A stretch of DNA of 64,000 nt from Desmodesmus armatus. Its lineage: Eukaryota; Chlorophyta; Chlorophyceae; Sphaeropleales; Scenedesmaceae. The first letter of the stretch is position 1. Every line of letters starts with the position of its first letter. The stretch lies in the NCBI GenBank assembly GCA_007449985.2, contig VIIQ02000085.1, positions 62,001-126,000 on the forward strand. Direction: 5' to 3'. Below the pieces are notes generated by a model. That model was not told the origin of the DNA. It was given only the letters and a program-made list of their open reading frames with translations, and made no database searches. The translations under genes and the position numbers were made by a program. Positions 33,501-42,610 of this stretch are shown piece by piece.

Positions 33501-36500
33501 TTGACCCAACGGATGCAGCAACCATCAACAGCAGGTGGCGGTATGTAGTCCGGACACTGCCAACAGCTACAGACACCACACACTGATCGGCAGCACAGCA
33601 CCTAAAGTCAGCACGCGCGCCATCCTTACCGTCTGATAGGCCACAGTAGGATCGTCCAGATGCCGATGGGAGAAGCAGACGAGCTCTGCAGCAAGCGCCG
33701 CATCCCCCGTAGGTTGCGCGTGGGCGCCATCTGCGGCAGCTGCTTAAGCGTGAGGTTGTTGATCTGGAGGAACTTATCATGCGCGTCAACCGGCAGCTGA
33801 AAAAGGCTCGGGACGTAGCCAAAGTTGAGGGCGTAAAGCTCTGAATACGGCGGAAAAACGTCGCCGCTGCCTCCCTGTAGACCTGCGACGTCGTAGGGCA
33901 AGTAGGGATCCACTGCTGTGCTGCCGCTGCCGTTGCGGCGCGTGTCGGCGTCTGCATGCCCCAGCACGATTGCTTCCGGCGACAGCGGGCTCGCAACCGA
34001 GCCGCTGTCGTGCGCGCGGGCGCTGGGACCATAGGTGTGCACGACAGGGCCCAGCAGCTGCGTCGGATACGTGATGTTCCCGTCCGGCCAGTAACAATCC
34101 ATGTCGCCAGCGACTGCGATGCTGACATTCCGGATGAGAGTCCAGACACGCACGCGAGTGCTGGTGCTCTTCGACGACAGCGCAGTCTGCACACAGCACG
34201 ACATGTGCACATGGAAAGACAGCACAGGATTGAGTAGCTGGCGCAGCTTGCAACACAGCAAGTGAGTCGATCGCAGCTGTTCTTGCTCGGCAGACTCCCT
34301 GGTGATGCATTGTGGGGCCCCTGGTGCTGCCCTAACCTGAGCTTGGGCAAGCCACTGTTTCTTTTTCAAGGTGTCCAAGGTGGGGCGCACCCCCCAGAGG
34401 CTGGCCGCGCACAACTGCCACTGCCACTGTTTTGCTGGCATTCAACTGTGGCAGCTGCATGGTGCTGCCTCTGTACAGCCGAATGCTTCCCGACCTGATC
34501 TGACCTTGCTAGAGGGCGGACGCTGGAGGGCTGTGAATGAGGTGTGCTGCTCATCAGCCTCTGTACGCTTAGCATTCTGCTGGAGGGCAGAAGAACTGTA
34601 CAGTCCCATGTGCTGTACTTACCACGAAGCCCCCGCAGTCCTGCAGGGCATACACCAGGGCGCCAGCCCTGTACCTCTGCATCACGAGCGCCTGGCGAGG
34701 CATAGCCCGCTTGGGCGCCATGAACGGCCGCACAGTGATCGCCACATACCAAAAATCCCACCCTGCACGCAGCGAAAATATAGCTCTAAGCTCAGACACA
34801 GCACATGTGTGCAGAACAATCCATTACTGCTGTGATCCACTACTACTGGATGTTTCTGTACATGGCATATGCAGCACAGGGGCTTCATAACTGGGTGCGG
34901 CCTTGGACAAACTCTGTCTGACAGTGCAAGCCTGTTGAAATCTCCAGCGGCAGCAATGCCACCCACCTTTGCTGAGTAAACGGATGATTGTGAGTGTGTC
35001 ATTGCTTGGACCCGGCACAAACTGCAACAGCAAGGCGCAAGACAGTGAACACATGCTCAGGTATATTCTGCACCTGAAGGACACAAGACCGCAACACAGC
35101 ACCCTGGCAATCACCGCAACTGTTGCGCACATGCACAGGACACCAGGCAGTACACAATGTCCTTCTACGGCATCAGGCAGAAAGACAGGTCCATGACAAT
35201 GCAACCCGACTTTGACAAATTCAAAAAGGCTGGCAGCCACACAGAACCGCCCACTGCCTCTATCAAAAACCAAAGTGCCATGCATACCTGAATGACTGAT
35301 GTTGACAGGTCTGTCCTGTAAAAGTCTGTCAAGTCTCTGAGTGCTGGTGCTGGGGAATTGAACATGGTGTACATGAAAGCCTGGTAATTGAGCTCCTCTT
35401 GGGTAGGGACTACCAGAGTGACGTTGTTGAGGTTGAGGCATGACGATGCCGATCTGTTGCAGTACATAGCCCACACATTGGAGCTGACAGTTGTGCTGAA
35501 GGGAGGAGCCACCGTGCTCGACAGAGCATCACCTGCAGACCACGTACACCAGATACACAGAGAGTGAGTTCACACATGTAAGTAATGTGATGCACACCAC
35601 CCCTTGGCAACGAAGCAGCCAGCTGGAGCATGGGCAGAAGGTCCTGCATGAGGAGAAGGTGACAGCCGTAATCCCCTACATCATGACAGCACTTGGCAGG
35701 GCATTGGTCGCTTGGGCAAACCATCATGACAGCACTTGGCAGGGCATTGGTCGCTTGGGCAAACCTCAACGGCTACAGAAGGAACACTGTCAACCACATG
35801 CAGTGCCCACCCACAGCAACAGCCTAGCTGCCTTTGACTACACGCTGCCTGCCACTGCTGGTGATGAGGGGCTTCTGCTGCGTGGCTGACAAGCTAGACG
35901 TCCCACATGCTCCACACAGACTTCAGTGCTTATCTGAGACAAGGCATTGGCCGACACCTGCTGATCCTGCCAATTGATGACCCAGTGACAGCTCCACCAT
36001 CCTGGACAGAAGGCACCTCCCGCATCTTGCTGCCAGCTTGCATGTGTGCACGCTGCCGCTGCCGCTGCCGCCGCCATCACCATTAGCAGTACTGTGTATT
36101 GCCGATAAAGGTTCACAAGCTGCGCGCAACTCAAGCCTACATTGATGCACCAGCACACATGTCCCCACCCGCCCAGCGCGCATGCCCCCCGCCCCCACCA
36201 CCACCACCACCACCAGCACATATGTCCCCACCCCACCAGCACACACATGTCCCCCACTGCCTCACCTGGAGCCAGGTTCTCCAGCACCAAGCTCTGCCAG
36301 GTGATCTTGCCCAGTGGCTGAGTCACATTCAGCTGGTTGACCACCATACCCAGATCTACCGACGTGGGTGCTGACACCATGCCCAACAGCACAACCGGCC
36401 GCCTGATTGGGATGGACTGGTTGATACCGGGACCCAGGGTGACATTTGCAACGAGACAAATCAACAGCGGCTGCGTGGTGGCGTTTGCTGCGTCCCGCAG

Positions 36501-37571
36501 CAACACCTGTGTCAGGTTTTTGTTGTTTGCTGTGCGCAGGTTGCACCCCGGGATGCTGGGAAAGCGCTCAAGGCTGTCAGCCCAAGGCAAGCTTTCGGCA
36601 TCGCGGAAGTTGCACGGCCCGCTGACAAACGTGAGAGAAAAAACCTCAGTTGAGTTGTCGGACCAGTACGGCACGTTCAGCACACTTGAGTTGTCCTGCA
36701 CGCAAACACATACAGCATGCAACAGGCAGGACGCATCTGCAAGTCAGTAGCTGCACTTTGCGAACCCGCCGTCTTCTGCAACTTGCCTGCTGCTGTAAAT
36801 GCAAATTGAAGTGACACCACTTCCCTCCCACACTGCAAGTGCATGCCGGACAAAGTGTCATCTCCCAAGCACGATGGCAGCACTGGTGCAGCTGCTGTCA
36901 ACAGCGCGGAGCCTTTGCTCACTGTGTGGATGCTTGGGCCAGTGCCAGCAGCCTCCCTGGACGTTCGCAGCTGCTGCCTGAAGAATGTGAGGTGTGCTGA
37001 GAAAACATCGGGCTCCACCACCATCCTCACGTCATAAATGGCGAGGTGGCGCGGCACTGCTGGTACCAGGCCAAGCGGCAGCAACCTGGGCAGCCCCCCT
37101 GCACCTGATGGGGGCGCCAGCTGCATGCCCCGAAGCACCAGCCGCTTCAAAATGAGAGTGAAGTCTGCAGGAAGCAAGATATGGAACCCACAGTCGCGGT
37201 CAGCACTGGGATCATGCATGGCATACCCCGCAGATGCAGCAGCACCCCGTGGCAGACGACAATACAGCTTTCCTACCTGCTGCGGTCCCAGGCTCAGCAT
37301 GTGGCAAGGTCAACGCTGGTAGGTCACCCACGTCACGTGGCGCTTGGATAACCACTTGCTTGGCTGGCACCAGCTGCTGCTGTGTCCATGTGCAATCGGA
37401 CTGTATCAAGGCCTCTCCTTCTCTGAACTGTGCGCGGCAAGGCGGCAATGCAGCTTCACTGTATGAAACAGCAAGTAACATCAAACAGCACGCAAGAAGT
37501 AGAGCTGTTGGCCTGTGCTGCCCAGCTTGAAAGGCAACTGCTGTCCACCATCTGCTGTTCTGATGAAACAT
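27512..37571 (-). CDS. Receptor-like protein kinase, single-pass, 16 exons
   Basis: Exons (minus): 37571-37277, 37164-36821, 36695-36266, 35532-35288, 35021-34967, 34762-34623, 34186-33630, 33384-33266, 32946-31784, 31364-31191, 30446-30310, 29993-29789, 29433-29410, 29187-29112, 28460-28307, 27788-27512; about 1464 residues. Signal peptide near residues 24-42 (LLLACCLMLLAVSYSEA); a long N-glycosylation-rich extracellular region with no known domain; one membrane segment (VLGLLAVGLLVVGLRM); then a Ser/Ala-rich juxtamembrane stretch. Kinase motifs: IGTGSFGSVYLSSW, VAVKVMHL, HPNVVQVYTYML, HGDLKAGNVLL, VADFGMAMPL, THMAPE, DVYAYGILLYELITG. This places it in the plant/algal TKL-like group; HGD replaces HRD in the catalytic loop. 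The poly-Gln tail ends EISYGGVKHDGGWS. Every junction is in phase. The end of exon 2 is least certain: the GT donor at 36820 keeps frame, while a stronger GC donor (AG|GCAAGT, 36786) would not. Ligand unknown. Confidence 0.88.
28536..28680 (-). repeat. Intronic copy of the head of kinase exon 15
   Basis: Upstream of the true exon 15 (28460-28307, GLRAYAGVAIPLLPHEV) the intron holds a copy reading RRAYAGVAFPLLPH with its own acceptor (TTCCCACAG). Flanking intron sequence (AGGCACAACCGCAACCAGTC and GCAGAGTGG) is duplicated too, so the unit is roughly 115-145 bases. Confidence 0.8.
29017..29073. repeat. Microsatellite-like TTACTACCC repeat
   Basis: Six or so imperfect copies of CTTACTACCC / CTGACTACCCC in the kinase intron between exons 14 and 15. 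It is not an algal telomere unit. Confidence 0.8.
30583..30726 (-). repeat. Two intronic copies of the head of kinase exon 11
   Basis: True exon 11 begins GTLREALDKRR after its acceptor (30446). Upstream in the intron are VLLREVLDKRRF (starting about 30617, acceptor GGTTCAG) and RALHEALDKRHF (starting about 30721, acceptor GGCGTAG). Both keep the AG and the same reading phase. The parts downstream of the copies diverge. Confidence 0.82.
30815..30948. repeat. Long hairpin (MITE-like inverted repeat) 3
   Basis: Arms 30815-30870 and 30891-30948 are inverted copies of about 56 bases (AACTGACATTTTCAGT... through ...CAAGCAAGGTCGATGCTGA) with three or four mismatches and a 20-base loop. It lies in kinase intron 10. 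Confidence 0.88.
34370..34415 (+). repeat. Dispersed repeat family 1, copy 4 (partial)
   Basis: GTGTCCAAGGTGGGGCGCAC followed by CCCCCAGAGGCTGGCCGCGC, in a kinase intron. The flank GTGTCCAAGG also precedes the fragment near 752. Confidence 0.6.
35679..35764. repeat. Exact tandem duplication, 43 bp x 2
   Basis: CATCATGACAGCACTTGGCA and the 23 bases after it are repeated without mismatch, in the kinase intron between exons 3 and 4. Lack of divergence suggests a recent event. Confidence 0.9.
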
Positions 37572-38917
37572 CGGTGCGGCGTCTGCCTGTGTGCCCCTTC
37601 AACACAGTTTCACGTCCACATTATCATTTTCCGCCCATACGCTGAAGATGAAAACCAGCAAGTTCCGACACGCGAGAACGTCGTGGGCTGAAACCGAAGG
37701 ACTGCACGGAGGGCAGGTGTTGGTGATGGAAGGGGAATAAAAACCTAACTTCAGCGCTAGCTGTGCGTTGTGAGCCTGATGGTCACAATTCGGTTCACAC
37801 ATGACGTCCTCAGAACTTACTTGCAGATACGTTCCAGGCCATGCACTACGCGACCACATGATATTTCCGATATCCTTTGTTTGCCTTTGGACTTTCTGCC
37901 TCATGCCTTGTGCCTCAGTCCCGATGGATGGAAGGCGGGGCGTCAGGCCACCGATCGTCCTATTGAGCCTCTTGGGTTTGGCCAATTAGTTTCATCTAAC
38001 GTGGTTGCACTATCCGTCCCAGAAGCGTGACTTGGCAGCAATAGTGATTCACTGGCAACAGCAGTGACTCATTGCCAAAGCAGTGGTTGTGCACATCACA
38101 GTCAACACGGACTGTCAGGATGACTCCAACCTGATTGATTGTGCATGTATCCCAACCACCACAAGGTGTTGTTGGCACCATTGAGTAATGCCGCCGGCCA
38201 GGCTCTCAGGCCCTCACTGTGCTGTCGGTATTGAACATGCTTGTCCAGACACACAAGGGGTTTGGGTTGAGCAGAGTCAATATTCTTGGCTGGTGTATCG
38301 CCAACCACAAGACCACTGACAGCAGGCATGCCAGCATGAGCATTGACAACCTGTTTGGGTTGCAATGGTAGCCAGCTGGTAGCTCTCAGAGTCTGCAGAT
38401 GGTAGCTGGACTGGTTGCAGGTGTAATTGTTGAACAGGGGGGGGGGGGGGGCAGGAGGGAGTGGGTGACAAGCCATCAGAATCTGTGATGTACTTCCCAG
38501 CAGCCCCCCAACCACACCGGGCGCTGCTGAGTATTGGACGCCCACACACGTCCGTGGTGCACCTGCTAGGCTGGCAACCAGAGGAAAGGACCCCAGCATG
38601 CATACCTTATATGTTGGGCCGTCAGTCTGTTGCTGCAATGGATAAAGGCTGGGCTCAACAGACAGCCGAACCAGCATGCTTGGAAGCAATCGAACATCCC
38701 TCTCTGCGCAGACCTTCTTGACACAACAGCACGTAACAGCAAGAGCAATTGGTAGAAGGTAACACTGCAGATGTGGCGGGTGGCCTGAAGAGTAGTGGGC
38801 CCATGCCATGCTGCAATCAGCATTGAGGACAGCCTAAGGGGGTGTTGCAGCGCATTGAGCGAGGCACGTGCAAGCCTATTGCATCTGCAGAGTGGTGTGT
38901 ACCAGTGGGCCGGCATG

Positions 38918-38966
38918 GTGGTGTAGACACAGGGAGTGCATCCAGCCAATGCATCAACCATCCAAA
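38918..38966 (+). repeat. Dispersed repeat family 2, copy 3
   Basis: GTGTAGACACAGGGAGTGCA followed by TCCAGCCAATGCATCAACCA. It differs from copy 2 by two or three bases over about 45. Confidence 0.75.
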
Positions 38967-39123
38967 GCGCGTCTTGAGCTAGCTGTGGCTTGCATGCATG
39001 CATCTTTGGTCTCCATGGAGGATACATCCTCCCAGGCCCTGGTGGTGTGTGCCTTCGAGGCACCCCAGTAGGGGTTGGTGACTTTAGCGTTGGTGCGTTT
39101 TATAGAGGGCCCTGTCTCTGCAG

Positions 39124-39333
39124 CTGGTCTAAGACAGTTCATGTCCCAGGAGCAGCACCTGGTAGCTGCATTCCTAGTGGATTGCAGCCATCGACGGTGG
39201 GAGAACCCTCCTGCAGAGTTCGTAGAGGTTCTGAGTGATGGTGGCCTGGATGTGTCTGACGAGGAAGCCATTGTAGAGGCAGCGCTCAGCCGGGCTGAGC
39301 CCATGCGGCGGACCTGTTGCATCTGGATGAAGT
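39124..39333 (+). other. Possible orphan exon, no recognised family
   Basis: An open segment bounded by a good acceptor (TCTCTGCAG) and donor (AAGT|GTGAGT). Its translation (AGLRQFMSQEQHLVAAFLVD, SHRRWENPPAEFVEVLSDGG, LDVSDEEAIVEAALSRAEPM) has an ordinary amphipathic composition, unlike the Cys/His/Gln-rich noise frames nearby. I could not find partner exons in phase. It may be a remnant of a transposon or decayed gene. Confidence 0.3.
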
Positions 39334-39488
39334 GTGAGTCAATGCCGTGCTTTGGTGGTGGGGTGGCTTTGCGGTTTGAATGTGTTTCCTTTGTTTGAGT
39401 GTGGACATGTGGCACGTGTGTGTGGATTATGCCCTATGAGCCTAGTTTGGCTCCAGAAAGGGCGGTCAGGCGTGGCCCTGACCCAGTT

Positions 39489-39520
<32 letters not shown>

Positions 39521-40381
39521 TAGCAGGGCGGCTGCCGGCCGCTGCCAACCGCCCTGCACCCCCGTCAGGGCTGTGCACATGTCTCCGACAACTTGCAGTG
39601 TGCGTCTGACAGCATGACACACGTCGGCTGTGACAGCTCGCCATGGCACAACAGCACGCCGCCGCTGCTTTGGGCATTTACCGGCATATGGCATGTTCCC
39701 AACTGGATTGGCACACATGGTTGGCATGAAAGTGTGGGAGCCAGCAGGAGGTGTGACCTCAGGCCAGCCAAGCCCGTGCACGTGCACGTGCGTGAGTCAT
39801 GACCTGCTCGATTAGTGAACCCAGCCCTGAGGAGCGAGTATAGCCAGCAGCAGCCCAGCAACTGCTACTATGTGTGTGTGCTGACACTGAGCCACGAGGT
39901 GTGGTAGCTGAAGTGTTGCAGGGTGCTTGGGGAGAGGATGGTGGTTTGTTGGCCAGCAGCTGCGCCTGTCACAACAAGCTTTGGTTACTAAATCTCCTGC
40001 AGTATGTCTGCAGTGTGAGCAGCTAGGTCGTGTGAGAGTGAGTTATGGGGCACATCCGCAAGGAGACACAGAATGTACTTGGCAACTGTTTGCTTCAACT
40101 CACTGCTTGCCTGCATTCATCGGTTGTTGTGCTGCACGGCATGATCCCCTTTGCATGTAGCATGTTGGTTGTGACTGCAATTGGTTGCTTGTGATTTCTT
40201 CTTGCGAGAGGCTGTACAGCTGAAAGTCAGTTGACCTGTAGGGGGGCCTGCAGTCACTCAGTGACTGAGTGCAGGCTGAAGGTCAGTGTCGGGTCACCAT
40301 CACCATTATGAAGGAAACGTGAGTAAGCAAATTTCAATTATACTGGGAAGGTTATTCACAGATTGTCACGTCAGGTTCACA

Positions 40382-41194
40382 ATGCCCGCAATCACACGCT
40401 GTCTGTCTCTCCTTTTCGCTGTAGCTATCGCAACGAATGTTGCTACAGCTCAGAACCTGGGCAGCGAATATAGCACTCCTACACCCCTCCTCGATCAGGC
40501 CGGCCAGGCCTTTGCCGGTTTGCTGGGCCTTCACGGGGGACTGAGGCCATAGCGCTGCTGATCTCTCTGCGCGCAAGCTGCTTGACGCCCAGGGCACCGA
40601 TGCAACGTGCACATGTGGAGGTATGATATCACCATACTAGGTTTTTTGACTCTCATAAGGGTGCTGGCTCGCTCACCAGCTGACCTGGCCTAGGGTGCTG
40701 GCTCCAGTGGTTTGAGTGGAATTCCGGCTCCCCAAGGCAAAGGCTTGACGGTTAGAGGCAGTTAGAGGCGAAATAGACCTGTGTTGAGGGCCAAATTCCG
40801 CCTGCACTCCACCTTTCCGCCTCAATCGGCAACACTGGCTGACTCGCTCACCAGCGCTGACCTAACAGTTGCTGACCTGGCCCCCTGTGTGTCTGCAGGA
40901 CGAACCTATCGCTACTCTGGCCGCTGCTGGTGCGACTGTGGGCGCAAACTGGCGGGCCTGGAGGAATTTGATGACATTCCCACCACTGACGTGATGAGTG
41001 CAGCAGGTCTCGTCAACGCAGCACCAGTGGGGACTGCAGTTGCTGCAGGTCCTGCGCGTGTGCTGTCTGCAGTTGCAGCTGCTGATGCCACCACTGCAGC
41101 TACAGGTGCACAGAGCTGCGTGTGCGAGGGCCGCTCCAGGACCTATCGCTACTCTGGCAGCGGCTGCAGTTGCTGGGTCAGCTGCAGCGGCTGA
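40382..41194 (+). CDS. Putative small secreted Cys-containing protein, two exons
   Basis: No known family. Exon 1, 40382-40517, encodes a clear signal peptide (MPAITRCLSLLFAVAIATNV) with likely cleavage after ATAQ or nearby. Exon 2, 40899-41194, follows a strong acceptor (GTGTCTGCAG). The donor used here (G|GTTTGC) is weak, but it keeps phase by completing a Gly codon. Exon 2 has the near-repeat RTYRYSGRCWCDC and RTYRYSGSGCSC at its two ends, separated by an Ala/Val/Thr-rich linker, and ends at a TGA. TGTAA lies 84 bases after the stop, as expected of a real 3' end. Without splicing, exon 1 alone would be a 56-residue peptide. The gene model is tentative. Confidence 0.4.
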
Positions 41195-41277
41195 AGCAAC
41201 CTGGCTCAGTGGGGTCCAACAATAACACAGTGGGACCAGACATGTCACATTGATCCCTGTCAACAGCTACCAGGGGT

Positions 41278-41282
41278 TGTAA
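41278..41282 (+). terminator. TGTAA polyadenylation signal after the small secreted protein gene
   Basis: TGTAA 84 bases past the stop codon at 41194. The stretch from here to 42365 contains a short (TG)n run near 41535 and no supported gene. Confidence 0.45.
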
Positions 41283-42365
41283 ATCATCACAATAGTCTGT
41301 TCATGTAGGGTGTTTTGACCCTGAGAACCCTTGTGGAGGAACCCAGATGCGTGAGTTACTTGCATATGTGATGGTGGGTGGCTCAGGTTGTTGTTGAGAT
41401 GGCTTGTGGCTGGTGCGCTGCATGGGCAGCTCCAAGTCTTGTCCTTTCTCTGGTGTGCATGCTGCTGCAGGTTGATTGTGTACATACCATGTGCTCTGAC
41501 AACCCGCGCACATGTTGCACACACCATGTACCCGTGTGTGTGTGTGTGTGTGCCCTTTGACCGTTTCCATCAGCCCCATCCTTGTGTCTGGGCCGCCTAT
41601 GCTGCGCCCGATTTTCGTGCTTTTCTGAGCTTGACACCTTGACTGCAGCAGAAACCGGTTTCAGTACGTACTTTCTGTGAGTGGGAACCAATCCTTTCGG
41701 CAGCAAGGCTTCATGCAGCTTGCTGTTGGTGTGTCCCACCACCCACCACGTCCCAAGGCAGATGTCTATCTTGGGCATCAGCTTGCCCTGACAGAGAGGC
41801 CAGCTGCAAAGGGGCAGATGTTGTCCTCCCCCCCCTACTGTACTTGTCTGACAAGATTTGGTGGTTTGATGCCTCGCTAGCAACTGCCAGGGCTTCATGG
41901 CTGCGCCTGTTTGAACGGATGAACCCGTGTTGATTTTGATATGCATGTGAGCAAGCTTGATGGGTTTGTTTTGTGAACTATCTCGGTGTGTATTTTGCAG
42001 TGGGCACAACAATTTTTTGTTTTGTGGAATAGTAGTGTTTTGCAGTTGGTCACAACAGCAGGCCACCCTTATGTGTCGGGCGGCCTTTCGAAAACACGTG
42101 TACCCCCTGTGCCTGTAACATGAGCCAGCCAGCAAAATCCGAGGCTGACCACTTGACCCCTTCAGTCTTGAGCTTCACAGCTGCAGGTGTGACTTTGACT
42201 TGATTTGAGTCAAGAGTTTGCGTCAATTCACCCTGGTTGACACCCCAGCTGCATGCGCCACACGCACTTCCCCTGAATCGTAGCTCCACTCCCAAGCCCC
42301 ACCTCTGTGGAACAGATCGCAACCCCAGCCCCACACTACACCAAACGAAATGAACTGTGAGCTAG

Positions 42366-42370
42366 TTACA
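42366..42370 (-). terminator. TGTAA polyadenylation signal of the eL6 gene
   Basis: TGTAA on the minus strand about 240 bases after the eL6 stop codon. Confidence 0.55.
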
Positions 42371-42610
42371 GCACATATCTGCCCTGTCGGCTGCAGCCCG
42401 CGCTTCGCCAAACAGGAAACAGTGCCGCAACACAGCTGCCATATCAGCCTAGCAAGCCTGCAAGCAACACTTGCTTGCGCGGGTGACACGAACGACACCC
42501 CAACTTGCAGCGCTGGCACCCTGGCAACAACACGCCCCTGGCAGGGACGCAGCCGCCGCCGCTGCTGCTGCAGCCGTCGCAGCCGCCGTCACTGCTGCCA
42601 CTGCTGCTGC

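Larger units (their letters stand above)
37572..40381. other. Intergenic region with one unassigned exon-like segment
   Basis: Upstream region of the kinase gene and of the small secreted protein. Holds a dispersed repeat family 2 copy (38918-38966), a 14-base poly-G tract near 38438, the exon-like segment 39124-39333, a (TAG)n run at 39489-39520 and a small palindrome around CACTCAGTGACTGAGTG at 40254. Nothing else supported. Confidence 0.4.

Noticed and set aside
41383..42135. 250-codon open frame on -
   Set aside because: Contains a (TG)n-derived His/Thr run and no domain; lies between two polyadenylation signals.
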